A DNA stretch of 20,745 nucleotides from a virus: positions 1-20,745 of the IMG/VR virus record IMGVR_UViG_3300044646_000318, one strand, 5' to 3'. Position 1 is the first letter of the stretch. Each line of letters opens with the position of its first letter. Under the pieces are notes generated by a model. The model was not told the origin of the DNA, ran no database searches, and saw only the letters and a list, made by a program, of their open reading frames with translations. The translations under genes and the position numbers were made by a program. Below are positions 6,804-14,375 of this stretch, piece by piece.

Positions 6804-7429
6804 CAGACTTTTCGCACCTCGCGCTGCTCAATAGGGCTGGGCTGGCTGAATCCGAAACCGCCATAGGCTGCGTCTCGTGCGCCCCATTTGCTGATGAAGC
6901 CTTGAATGGAATACGTTAAATCGAAGAACCGATCACCGGAATACAGCACTTGCTGATCTTCGTCGGTGTATCGAGCAACGCGAGGCTCCCGGCGCAAACG
7001 ATGCTCGCACGAAAGTTCTACAACGGCACTTCCGTTGTTGATCTTAAAAACCATCTGGTTCATCCGCCCTTCCCAAATTGTCTCTGGAGTGGCGATGAGT
7101 GCGCCGGTGGTTTGGCTTACGAAGCCGAGATACATGGTCACGTCGCGGTTTTGATATACCTCGGTCATCGTCGGCACAACGAATGTTGAGTCAACACCCG
7201 ACAGCGATAACTTGATGCCGCGTGCCACGATGTCGATATTCTCGTCGATGATGTCAACTCCAGCGAATTGCCCAGCGCCGAGATAGTCGTTACCGCCAAA
7301 CGATAACGTGCCGGAGCCGTCGTGTACCCGTACCATGCCGGAGGCAAAGTCAAGATCGGCTAGCACGACAACGGTTACGGCTAGTTTGTCGGCCTCTGTC
7401 TCGTTAGTGGCAGAGACGAAACGACTCAT
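6803..7429 (-). CDS. tail tip / hub assembly protein, gpL-like position, 208 aa
   Basis: This protein is rich in predicted beta strands. It contains a stretch typical of tail-hub proteins: IWEGRMNQM, then VELSCEHRLRREPRVARYTDEDQQ. It resembles DUF2163/gpL-like tail proteins in size and position, but lacks the C-terminal cysteine cluster of lambda gpL. It overlaps the upstream gene as ATGA and the downstream gene as TGATG. It probably joins the tube end to the tip protein. The family call rests on order and length more than on a diagnostic motif. Confidence 0.65.
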   Translation of the reverse strand: MSRFVSATNETEADKLAVTVVVLADLDFASGMVRVHDGSGTLSFGGNDYLGAGQFAGVDIIDENIDIVARGIKLSLSGVDSTFVVPTMTEVYQNRDVTMYLGFVSQTTGALIATPETIWEGRMNQMVFKINNGSAVVELSCEHRLRREPRVARYTDEDQQVLYSGDRFFDLTYSIQGFISKWGARDAAYGGFGFSQPSPIEQREVRKV

Positions 7430-8433
7430 GTGATGTCCTCAACAAAGGACAGCGTGACATCGGAGATGATACCGGGCCGCGTACCCATAGACGTTGACTC
7501 GTCGGCCACGATGAACCGGCCCATTGGCGAGCGGAAGATCACTGGCGTATTGTTGGCCGGAGACGTTCGCAGCGTAGGCTCGAACATCAGAAAGCCGTTG
7601 CCAGATGAGTCGGAGTTAAGGTCAGCGGTCATGCGCTTGAGTTCGCCATTGACTTCGAACCAGTCGCCCGCCTTTGCAAGCCCGTTGGTCGATGTCGGCA
7701 GGCCGTCGATGATAAGCGTGCCGCCTGTCTGCGATGCGCCGTTGACCAGCGCACAGCGAGCCGAGGATACCCACGAGAGAAACTGGAAGTCGCCCGCAGC
7801 GCGTCCCGAAATGTAGTCGTAAAAGGACAGATGCGTGCTCGTGCCAGATGCCGTGAAACTGTCCACATACATTCCGGCCGATGTGCGCGTTGCACCGTTT
7901 AGAACATCTGTCGCACCTTGCGACGTACCAGCCTCCATCGAGGCTCGAGCGTTGCCCTTACCAGCGGCCAAGAGCATCCGTATCGCGTAAGGAGCACTCG
8001 CAACAGTAGTAGCGGCAGACTGATAAACATAACGGTCGCCAGTAACGCCAGTGCGAGTGAGGCGCAAAGCAAGATGGCTATCAGACGAAAGGACGAGTTC
8101 AGCATTGCTGGAACTGAATCCAGTTGTATTTGTAACTGCTGCATTATTGGTCAGTAACTCTGGGCAGGAAAAAGAACCGGAGAGGGTGTAGGCGGGATCG
8201 GTAAGCCATACGCGATTGGCACGACCTCGCAGGATAGCGATCAGAGACATCAGTCGTCGTCGCTTCTGATCCGACACGCTGCGAAAGGTCATCCGCACGC
8301 CCCAGCGAGTGCCGGGACGCGACACGGTACGCACTGCGCCAGAGAGCGGCGATGCGAACACTGCCGTGCTGTCGAACAGGCTCCACTCTACATCCGACGC
8401 AACGAGGTCGGGCGGCAATACATAGTCTGTCAT
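7426..8433 (-). CDS. distal tail protein with central carbohydrate-module-like region, 335 aa
   Basis: This is the first gene after the tape measure, where distal tail proteins usually lie. Residues about 1-85 (DVEWSLFDSTAVFASP, RWGVRMTFRSVSD) look like the conserved N-terminal part of such proteins. The centre (about 95-210) has a Thr/Ser-rich beta pattern with YVYQSAATTVASAPYAI and LSFYDYISGRA, similar to carbohydrate-binding or lectin-like insertions. The C-terminus (LIIDGLPTSTNG, LKRMTADLNSDSSGNG) looks like a beta domain that returns to the ring fold. I infer a ring at the tail tip with an exposed sugar-binding insert. The gene starts with an ATGA overlap. Confidence 0.65.
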   Translation of the reverse strand: MTDYVLPPDLVASDVEWSLFDSTAVFASPLSGAVRTVSRPGTRWGVRMTFRSVSDQKRRRLMSLIAILRGRANRVWLTDPAYTLSGSFSCPELLTNNAAVTNTTGFSSSNAELVLSSDSHLALRLTRTGVTGDRYVYQSAATTVASAPYAIRMLLAAGKGNARASMEAGTSQGATDVLNGATRTSAGMYVDSFTASGTSTHLSFYDYISGRAAGDFQFLSWVSSARCALVNGASQTGGTLIIDGLPTSTNGLAKAGDWFEVNGELKRMTADLNSDSSGNGFLMFEPTLRTSPANNTPVIFRSPMGRFIVADESTSMGTRPGIISDVTLSFVEDIT

Positions 8434-9785
8434 CGGCCTATCCCATAGCGTCTGTCGAGTTCGTCGAATATGCGCCGGTTATTCTCCGCGAGGATACCTG
8501 GCAGCGCATCTTGTAGATCAGCACTCGCACCGCGAGCGTCGATATTGTAAACCGGCGAGACGGTGACGCCGCCCATTTTGTTATTGGGCACGATGTTGCC
8601 AGAGGTGCCAGGCACGAACATCTCCGGCCCGCGCTCGCCGACCAGATACGGGGTGCCAGCAGAGACCGAGCCGCCCATTGCGCGTGGAATGAGCGCACCG
8701 GCCAAGGCTCCAAGGAATCCGCCTTTACCAACGAACCCGCCGAACAAGGATTGCAAGATGGTCGCTGCTGCGGCCTCTGCTATAGCGCGTCGAATGAAGT
8801 TTAAGAAACCAGCGAGCATACCCTTTAGCCCATCTTTGAATGGATCAAAAAGAAAGTCTGCAAAACTCGATTGAATGTTTTCTGCTGCTGCCTTGGCAAA
8901 CTCCTGCATCTGATCGGTTGCTTGCTTAAATTTTGGTACAAATCTTTCGCCAGTTACTTCAACGCCGGGGAGAATTTCATCAAGAATTTCAGAAAGCCTT
9001 CTCGATTTTTCTTCCGCACTTACAGTAGACGCTTCTATTTCTGCTTGTGCTTTATAAAATTCACTAGCCGTTTTCTGAATAGATGTTCTATTTCTTTCTT
9101 CAAAACTGGCTAACAAGGATTCCATTGCGCCAGTTGTTTTTCGAGTTGAAGTTATCTTAACTTCCTGCAATGTTTTGAATAATGCTTCTTCTCTAATTAA
9201 AGCATCAATTCTTTCTGCATCTGCTTTTGCTTCTGCAGAAGCAAGTCCGTCTACTAATGTTAACTGATTTCTTAATGCAGCAATTTCTGAATTTATAATC
9301 TCAACGCTTTTAACGCCACTCGGCCCTGCCATAGCAAATTGACCAGCAAGCATTGTTTTATTTGCTATTTGTCCTCTGATTATTGATGCTGCATCTGCGG
9401 CTGTTCCACCAGGGCCAAGCGCGCCGAACGCGATCAGTTCTGATCGAACAAATTTTATAAACCTTGCCGCCTGTTGTATTGCTTTGGCAAAACCTACGAC
9501 TAGAGCATTCGTAAATGCCTCTGCTGCAGATATAAGTGCAGGGTCTTTTAATGCTCTATTAAGTTCTAATAAAGCACGCTGACCTTCTTCTGTTTTTTTT
9601 GCTGCTTCGGTTATCTTTTGAAATGAACTAATTATCAAACCTCCGGTTAAAAAACCGAAGGCAAGATTAACTGTTCTAGCAGTAACCTTTGCAACTCGCT
9701 CTATTGACTTCATACCGCGCAATGCGGAGTTAATCGCAACTTGCGTGCGGTCAACCGCTGTGAGGACTACTTGTGCTTGCGCCAT
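8430..9785 (-). CDS. tail tape measure protein, 451 aa
   Basis: This protein sets tail length and is passed into the cell with the DNA. The N-terminus is helical and basic, with one hydrophobic segment (about 39-55, FGFLTGGLIISSF). The centre is charged helix. Near the C-terminus lie a hydrophobic Ala/Gly-rich region (about 318-370) and the common tape-measure tail motif AGTPYLVGERGPEMFVP, then SGNIVPN. It directly follows the frameshifted chaperone, as in lambda G/GT-H. At 451 aa it is short for the family and predicts a short tail. The DNA for roughly residues 25-300 is much A+T-richer than the rest, which suggests mosaic origin. Confidence 0.85.
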   Translation of the reverse strand: MAQAQVVLTAVDRTQVAINSALRGMKSIERVAKVTARTVNLAFGFLTGGLIISSFQKITEAAKKTEEGQRALLELNRALKDPALISAAEAFTNALVVGFAKAIQQAARFIKFVRSELIAFGALGPGGTAADAASIIRGQIANKTMLAGQFAMAGPSGVKSVEIINSEIAALRNQLTLVDGLASAEAKADAERIDALIREEALFKTLQEVKITSTRKTTGAMESLLASFEERNRTSIQKTASEFYKAQAEIEASTVSAEEKSRRLSEILDEILPGVEVTGERFVPKFKQATDQMQEFAKAAAENIQSSFADFLFDPFKDGLKGMLAGFLNFIRRAIAEAAAATILQSLFGGFVGKGGFLGALAGALIPRAMGGSVSAGTPYLVGERGPEMFVPGTSGNIVPNNKMGGVTVSPVYNIDARGASADLQDALPGILAENNRRIFDELDRRYGIGR

Positions 9786-10284
9786 GATTTCTCCTGCTCT
9801 TCCGCTTCTAACTTACAGGCCGCGAGAAGATGGTAGAAGTCGCTCTCTGTCATCTCAAAAACTTGCTCGGGGAGGACGTGCAGCCGTAGCGCGAGAGCAT
9901 AAATCGCTCGGAGATGCCCGTCCTCTATTAGTTTTTTTCTGCGTCCTCAATGCTTGGAACTGGGGTGTTCATGGCCGACACGATCTCCGCGATAACCTCG
10001 GGATCGTAGTCGTTCATTAACTCCATGCGCTCGGCTTTGCTGAACAGACGCTTGCCCTCGATATCCCTAGCGCGAACGATCAGCGTGATCGCCATCGCCT
10101 CTAGGTCTAGCACGGTTTCGTCGCCTTTCTGCTTTGCCAGCATAAAGATTTCACGACGCTCGGCGAGCGTCATGTCCGGCCAGAAAAACACAGTCGTTTT
10201 CCAAGCCGGTACAGGTATCGCAACGAGCGTCTCCGGCTTGCGCCGTTCAGCGAATTGCGATTTCGCCTGTTCTTTCCAGTTCAT
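9767..10284 (-). CDS. tail assembly chaperone, -1 frameshift product (gpGT-like), 172 aa
   Basis: After the 118th codon (AAC, 9933-9931) a -1 slip continues translation from CTA at 9931-9929 through 54 more codons (LIEDGHLRAIYALALR, later DFYHLLAACKLEAEEQEKSW) to TAG at 9769-9767, just inside the tape measure start. The extension is open, helical and has no start codon with a ribosome site of its own. It also fills what would otherwise be the only sizeable gap in the late operon. This matches the G/GT arrangement of lambda-like tails, where the T part binds the tail tube protein. The segment is to be read as join(10284..9931, 9931..9767) on the minus strand. Confidence 0.8.
9928..10284 (-). 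CDS. tail assembly chaperone, unshifted product (gpG-like), 118 aa
   Basis: This gene lies between the tail tube and the tape measure, the fixed position of tail assembly chaperones. The sequence is soluble and helical: AIPVPAWKTTVFFWPDMTLAERREIF, then LDLEAMAITLIVRARD. Its last codons run over an in-frame slippery heptamer, and translation ends at TAA 9930-9928 unless a -1 shift occurs. The start has GAGGA five bases upstream. It should coat the tape measure protein during tail assembly and be absent from the finished virion. The call rests on order, size and the frameshift rather than on a named domain. Confidence 0.8.
   Translation of the reverse strand: MNWKEQAKSQFAERRKPETLVAIPVPAWKTTVFFWPDMTLAERREIFMLAKQKGDETVLDLEAMAITLIVRARDIEGKRLFSKAERMELMNDYDPEVIAEIVSAMNTPVPSIEDAEKN
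9931..9937 (-). promoter_or_regulatory. programmed -1 frameshift slippery site A AAA AAC
   Basis: Read on the minus strand, zero-frame codons GAA AAA AAC TAA contain the canonical X XXY YYZ heptamer in the correct register, directly before the stop. No strong downstream hairpin was evident by eye; GAGC/GCTC could form only a four-pair stem around 9893-9909. Confidence 0.8.
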
Positions 10285-10298
10285 AAGTCCTCGCTATA

Positions 10299-10691
10299 TC
10301 AAGAGGTGGCAGCAGTCAGAGCACCGTTGCCGATGAAGTTAAAAGTCACTTCCGTGATCGCACCGCGCTGCACGTTGCGTGTGATCTCGGTCACGAGAGC
10401 GTTTCCGCTGTAGCGCGTATCGCCACTGTCCACGCCCTCTGGCGCGAGCACGAGCGAAACGTTAGCACCAGGAGCCAGAGCGATCTGGCCAGTGGTGTCC
10501 GTCTCGTCCCAGAATGCCGTCACAGAGCCGTTCCACGAGGTGATCGCGGTCACGTTGTAGGTCTTTGCCGTATCCGAGAGGGTGGTGTCCTCGGCGTACT
10601 CCGCCGTCGCGGTGAACGAGAAACCCGTCACCTCGGCGACAGTGTTTGCGCCAACCCGAACCACGCCTTCCGAGCCATGATGATTTGCCAT
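10299..10691 (-). CDS. major tail tube protein
   Basis: This 130-aa protein is a good match in size, position and pattern to siphovirus tail tube proteins. Alternating beta strands (VVRVGANTVAEVTGFSFT, AITSWNGSVTAFWDE, ALVTEITRNVQ) and the C-terminal ITEVTFNFIGNGALT are typical of the tube fold. A strong AAGGAG seven bases before the ATG overlaps the stop of the terminator gene. This fits the high expression needed for a protein present in many copies. It polymerises around the tape measure protein. Confidence 0.87.
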   Translation of the reverse strand: MANHHGSEGVVRVGANTVAEVTGFSFTATAEYAEDTTLSDTAKTYNVTAITSWNGSVTAFWDETDTTGQIALAPGANVSLVLAPEGVDSGDTRYSGNALVTEITRNVQRGAITEVTFNFIGNGALTAATS

Positions 10692-10702
10692 GTTTTATCT
10701 CC

Positions 10703-11146
10703 TTACGAAATGATAGTCCCTGCGTCTGTCTCCGCAGTCCGGTAAGACACACGGAACTGCATTCTCGCCGACCCTATTGGCGCATCGCCGCTAAAGTCGA
10801 GCGTCACTTGCGTGTCGCTTAACACGCAATCCTTTACAACGCCGCCGAGCGTATTGTCCGCTCCGATGGCGTTCTCGACTGCCTCGCACAATCGGTCGAG
10901 GCGGTCGTCTAAATAGTCAGAGTCTCGCGCCACGCATTCGACGACAAGATTTAATTCTCGTTCAAACTTGCGCGGGTATGTCAGCGTGGTCTGCGGGATC
11001 GCCTCGGCATTGGTGTAGACCAGTGCCATTGATACCGTGTCGGCAGGGATCGGATAGACCCGCGACTTTGACACCGTATCGGCGACCGCTGCGGTTTGCA
11101 GCACCGAGACCACGGCATTGCGTACTTGTGTGCGTGCGTGTGCCAT
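10703..11146 (-). CDS. tail terminator protein, gpU-like
   Basis: This 147-aa protein has the alpha/beta order of tail terminators: an N-terminal helix (RTQVRNAVVSVLQ), a strand with ALVYTNAEAI, a strand plus long helix (RELNLVVECVARD, then DDRLDRLCEAVENAI) and a final strand (ARMQFRVSYRT). It lies directly before the tail tube gene, as gpU does in lambda. It should cap the tube and join it to the head connector. It starts with a TGATG overlap. Confidence 0.75.
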   Translation of the reverse strand: MAHARTQVRNAVVSVLQTAAVADTVSKSRVYPIPADTVSMALVYTNAEAIPQTTLTYPRKFERELNLVVECVARDSDYLDDRLDRLCEAVENAIGADNTLGGVVKDCVLSDTQVTLDFSGDAPIGSARMQFRVSYRTAETDAGTIIS

Positions 11147-11553
11147 CAGTTGCTCACCTCAAGCAAGATGAAGCCGCCGTTCTCCAGCAGCATATTGGAG
11201 CCGTCTTGCAGCAGCAGATTGTTGACCGTTGCGATTTCCAACTCGGTCATGTATTCCAGATGCAGCACGGTCATACCCGTGCCGTCTCCGCGAAAGTTCC
11301 GAACCGTGTAGTTCCGGCAGTCGATAATCACGAAATCGCCGACTACCGGCTTGCACGGCAGCGTTGCCGTCGGGATGGTCAAGATCGGCGTGCTGCTTGC
11401 GAATTCAACCTCGGCAACGTCAACGCCTTGGTAGTTGTTGTCGAATATGCCGACAATCGGAAACCGCGTCTTGCGATTTTGGTACACAGCAGATGTGCCC
11501 CAATCCGTCGAGGCCACCATCGACAGTCGATCAAATGCGCTCTCGAAACTCAT
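11146..11553 (-). CDS. gpFII-like head-tail connector paralogue B with C-terminal LLL-repeat tail
   Basis: The first ~100 residues are clearly related to the upstream 106-aa protein: ESAFDR, GIFDNNYQGV, EFASS, VRNFRGDGTGMTVL. The order of strands (GIFD, then a strand with a Pro/Thr loop, then RNFRGDGTGM) resembles lambda gpFII, which binds the connector. Unlike its paralogue it has about 35 extra residues (NNLLLQDGSNMLLENGG, then FILLEVSN) made of two or three Leu-rich turns, like short beta-repeat tails seen in other phage virion proteins. It overlaps the upstream gene as ATGA. It may form a second ring layer or carry an exposed attachment. Confidence 0.7.
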   Translation of the reverse strand: MSFESAFDRLSMVASTDWGTSAVYQNRKTRFPIVGIFDNNYQGVDVAEVEFASSTPILTIPTATLPCKPVVGDFVIIDCRNYTVRNFRGDGTGMTVLHLEYMTELEIATVNNLLLQDGSNMLLENGGFILLEVSN

Positions 11554-11870
11554 GGCGCAGACAAGCCCGTTGTGATTTCGAGGACGAGCACAGTCATGCC
11601 TGTGCCATCTGCTCGGAAATTGCGGACGTTGTAGACCTCTTCGTTGTAGTAAACCTTATCGCCTTGCAGCGGCTCAAAGGGCAGCGCAGAGGTTGGCAGC
11701 GTGATCTGCGGCTGATCGCTAGCGAACTCGGGATCGGCAACGTTCACGCCTTGATAGTCGCTGTCGAATATGCCGCGCATGGTATAGCGCGTGCCTTGGT
11801 TCTTGTAGATAAAGGTCACCGCCGCATCCGATACAAATGCCGAGCGGTCGAATGCGCTTTCAACTGGCAT
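11550..11870 (-). CDS. gpFII-like head-tail connector paralogue A
   Basis: This 106-aa protein has the gpFII-like pattern RGIFDSDYQGVNV, then LPFEPLQGDKVYYNEEVYNVRNFRADGTGM. It precedes its paralogue with an ATGA overlap, and both lie between the capsid region and the tail terminator, where head completion proteins are found. It overlaps the methyltransferase stop by 11 bases. The likely role is the stopper or joining ring between portal and tail. Which copy does which job cannot be read from the sequence. Confidence 0.75.
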   Translation of the reverse strand: MPVESAFDRSAFVSDAAVTFIYKNQGTRYTMRGIFDSDYQGVNVADPEFASDQPQITLPTSALPFEPLQGDKVYYNEEVYNVRNFRADGTGMTVLVLEITTGLSAP

Positions 11871-12405
11871 ACGTCACGCTCCACATTTCGCTGGTTGAGG
11901 TCGGCCCGATCAATCGCACCGTCCCGCTAAAGGTCTCGCTGAATAGCCGATGCCACTCTGGGTAAGGTCGCGCCGAAGGGTGTAGGTTCACACCGTCCCA
12001 CCATGTAGGGTAATCGGCTGCGGCAATGATGATCGTCCCACGGCAGACGCGCTCGAGTTCTCGCAGCCCCGGCACGATGTCTGGTTCCAGAATGTGCTCG
12101 ATTACGTCGATGCAAGTCACTACGTCGAACGACTTGTCGGCAAAGGGTAGGCTCGTGATGGTGGCGTTTTGCACATTGCCGCCACACAGTTCCGGCACAG
12201 CCTCTGTGCCTATAACGGGATTAAAGCCCATTGCAGCGGCCTCGCGAATCAACTCACCCCTGCCACAGGATACGTCCAGAAAAGCCCCCTTATAGGCTCT
12301 CAATGCGGCACGGACAGGGTGCAGTCTATCGTCGGCCATCGCGTAGTGCGGATAGCGGCTATAGACGTCGCGGTACTTTTCAATCTCCTTTGCGCGGTCG
12401 TCCAC
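11860..12405 (-). CDS. class I SAM-dependent methyltransferase
   Basis: The Rossmann methyltransferase signature is present: motif I FLDVSCGRG (about 42-50), a GTEAVPE stretch after strand 2, SLPFADKSFDVVTCIDVIEHI (about 85-105, motifs II/III of the Methyltransf_11 type) and a later strand TIIIAAADYP. The start is uncertain. The frame stays open to 12471, but that part lies inside the 61-aa gene. GTG at 12405 leaves a plausible N-terminus (DDRAKEIEKYRDVYSR) with a 25-base overlap. The substrate is unknown; the family includes small-molecule, sugar and protein methylases. It is the third gene of an enzyme insert between the capsid and the connectors. Confidence 0.8.
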   Translation of the reverse strand: MDDRAKEIEKYRDVYSRYPHYAMADDRLHPVRAALRAYKGAFLDVSCGRGELIREAAAMGFNPVIGTEAVPELCGGNVQNATITSLPFADKSFDVVTCIDVIEHILEPDIVPGLRELERVCRGTIIIAAADYPTWWDGVNLHPSARPYPEWHRLFSETFSGTVRLIGPTSTSEMWSVTYAS

Positions 12406-12565
12406 GTTTCGGCTGCTCTGGCTGGAAGAAAGACGGGCGGCTGTACTCGACCGCCATGCCACGGCCCACAAGCCACTTTCCGAAGGTCGGGTCTACTTCG
12501 ACCACCCGGCCACGTTCAAGCGTTTGCCCGTTGTAAAGACGGGAGCGGATCATCTCGACTTTCAT
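12380..12565 (-). CDS. small basic conserved phage protein, 61 aa
   Basis: It starts with an ATGA overlap to the preceding gene. The sequence MKVEMIRSRLYNGQ, GRVVEVD and KWLVGRGMAVEY looks like a short beta domain that I recall as a common uncharacterised phage protein near head genes. The C-terminus is a basic proline-rich tail (PKRGRPRKGD) resembling an AT-hook (RGRP). A longer minus-strand frame runs upstream to 13036, but that part overlaps the Rossmann protein and has no start site. It could be a virion accessory or a DNA-contact protein. The function is not known. Confidence 0.65.
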   Translation of the reverse strand: MKVEMIRSRLYNGQTLERGRVVEVDPTFGKWLVGRGMAVEYSRPSFFQPEQPKRGRPRKGD

Positions 12566-13080
12566 AATCCTTGGAATACCTGTGTTAGAGAGCCAGAAAC
12601 CACTCGTACCCGTTCGGGTTCTTTCATGTAGTCCCGAACCTTGATCCATGCTTGCACGTTGGAGATACCTTCCTCGACGCGCAGATCGCCTAACTTGCTG
12701 TGCCAGTACCGCCGGTTGCTCATGTAGTTGTCGCAGCCGCAGATGTATATCTGGTCGAAGCCCATAAATCCAGCGATCCACGTTGCCGTGCCGCCGGAGA
12801 ATCCGAAGTCGGGACAGATGCCCGACCAAATATCGCACGCATCTTTGTGGTGCGAAATCACTGGCGCATGATCTTTCAACAACGGCCAGAGTTCTTTGTC
12901 TTGGTAAACAATGTAATCGAGAGAGAGCAGGAGAGCGTGCTGATTGACTCCAACCAACACGCCCCCCTGCAATAACAGTGGCTGCACCGCCTTGATGTCT
13001 TCCACCAAGGACGGGCCACCACCGAGGACAGCGCAACGCTGCCCACGATGGCGACCCTCCAATGCGGCTAGATCAATCAC
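12562..13080 (-). CDS. Rossmann-fold MptE/DUF115-like protein, 172 aa
   Basis: The start is taken as GTG 13080, two bases after the capsid stop, because upstream codons run into the capsid gene. The ribosome site is weak. The N-terminal motif RCAVLGGGPSLVEDI (about 15-29), VGVNQHALLL and DYIVYQD, then GFSGGTATWIAGFMGFDQIYI (about 93-113) and GCDNY match the DUF115/MptE-like group. That group includes MAF flagellin glycosylation proteins and 6-hydroxymethylpterin pyrophosphokinase; sialyltransferases have a similar GNGPS motif. I infer a glycosyl- or nucleotidyl-transferase-type enzyme. Its place directly after the capsid, with a methyltransferase two genes on, suggests virion or surface glycan modification, which is inference. 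Confidence 0.65.
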   Translation of the reverse strand: MIDLAALEGRHRGQRCAVLGGGPSLVEDIKAVQPLLLQGGVLVGVNQHALLLSLDYIVYQDKELWPLLKDHAPVISHHKDACDIWSGICPDFGFSGGTATWIAGFMGFDQIYICGCDNYMSNRRYWHSKLGDLRVEEGISNVQAWIKVRDYMKEPERVRVVSGSLTQVFQGL

Positions 13081-13082
13081 TC

Positions 13083-14375
13083 TTAGGTCGTGACGATCTC
13101 GTTGCACTCGGCGAACGACTCGGGGTGCCGCACGGCGAAGTCGCAATCGTGGAAAGCCACGACGCGCACCGTACCGGCATTCGAACCGCTGTACTGATCG
13201 ACGAGGATGTCGATACCCGACCACTGGCCGATGAGCAGATCGCTCCACACACCAAACAGCATGGCCGAGAGGCTGGAACCCGAACCCTTCGTGAGGTTCG
13301 AGGGAACCTGCTGCGAAACGTAGATCGGGTAGCCGTACAGGTTCGCCATATCCGGGCCGAGGATGAAGTTGCCTTCCACGCCGCTCGACTGCCGAGAGGT
13401 CGTGGAGAGTTTCGCCTTCACCTGTCCGTTCGTGAGGAACGCCGCAGAGCCGGTCAACGCGTTGTCCGTTTCCACTTCCTTCACGAGGTTAACCACCATC
13501 GCCCAAGTCGGCGCAGCACCGTTCGTGCCGAGCGTCACCGAGCCAATGCCCGACGTGTTGAGCACGCCGGTCGGCTTGTTGCTGCCCGAGCCAGCGACCG
13601 CAGCACCGTCCATCGCCACGGCAATCGAGGTAGCCAAGTCATTGCGAACGAGGTTCTCGATGTCGAGCGACGACTGGAGCATCAATCGGCGGCTGATGTC
13701 AACGTAGGCACCGAGGGTCTTCGGCGACATCGTGACTTGATCGAACGCCGGAGCGTTGGTGCTCTCCGTCGGTGCGCTGTTCTCGGCGACCCAGTAGGCC
13801 GAAGAAGCCGAGGTCTTGCGCGGGATGGCGACGTTACCGTTGAGGCCCGTCAGGAACTGCGCGCCAAGGGTGTTGAGCACCATCTTGTTACGCAGCACAT
13901 CAATGAACGACGCAGCCAGCAGATCGGTCGCAACGAGGTTGCCCGCCTTCGCCGTGCCAGAGGCCGTCGAGGTGGTCAGATCGCGCTTCCCGTACAGCAC
14001 ATCGACCGGAATCAAGAGACCGCGTGAGGTGCGGCCTTCCTTCTTCGCGGCGGCTTCGGACACTTCGAACTCGAAAGCCGCGTCCTCTTGGGCACGACGA
14101 TCCTGCGGGTTAGACAGAGCCTTGATCGCACGGACGAACGAGAACGAGCGCACTTCCTTATCGGAGAGGCCGACCTCGTGGTCAACGTTCAGCGGCTTGG
14201 AGGCCACCTTGTCGAGCAACGCGCCACGGAACTGCTCGATCGAGGCTCCGTCACGAATCGCCGACTCGCCGAACTCGCGCTGATTGTGACGCGAGGCCAG
14301 ATCCATGATCGCCGAAACGCGGGCGCGTTCGGCCTTTGCTGCATCCTCACGGACGCTGTTGATTTCGTCAGACAT
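13083..14375 (-). CDS. candidate internally initiated major capsid protein, 430 aa
   Basis: ATG 14375-14373 (codon 370 of the fused frame) has AAGGAG six bases upstream, stronger than the site of the full-length frame. The product would begin MSDEINSVRED with the typical helical delta domain followed by the HK97 fold. About 430 residues is a normal size for an unprocessed capsid protein. Internal initiation would yield the large excess of capsid over protease that assembly needs, without separate genes. The alternative is that only the fusion is made and cut by its own protease. The sequence cannot decide between these. Confidence 0.6.
   Translation of the reverse strand: MSDEINSVREDAAKAERARVSAIMDLASRHNQREFGESAIRDGASIEQFRGALLDKVASKPLNVDHEVGLSDKEVRSFSFVRAIKALSNPQDRRAQEDAAFEFEVSEAAAKKEGRTSRGLLIPVDVLYGKRDLTTSTASGTAKAGNLVATDLLAASFIDVLRNKMVLNTLGAQFLTGLNGNVAIPRKTSASSAYWVAENSAPTESTNAPAFDQVTMSPKTLGAYVDISRRLMLQSSLDIENLVRNDLATSIAVAMDGAAVAGSGSNKPTGVLNTSGIGSVTLGTNGAAPTWAMVVNLVKEVETDNALTGSAAFLTNGQVKAKLSTTSRQSSGVEGNFILGPDMANLYGYPIYVSQQVPSNLTKGSGSSLSAMLFGVWSDLLIGQWSGIDILVDQYSGSNAGTVRVVAFHDCDFAVRHPESFAECNEIVTT

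Noticed and set aside
12380-13036. Long minus-strand version of the 61-aa gene
   Set aside because: The upstream part overlaps the Rossmann protein in another frame and is Arg/Pro-rich; the ATGA-coupled ATG at 12565 is the better start.
13062-14027. Plus-strand frame of 321 codons opposite the capsid
   Set aside because: The product is Arg/His-rich, typical of antisense frames in high-G+C coding DNA, while the minus strand encodes a clear capsid protein.
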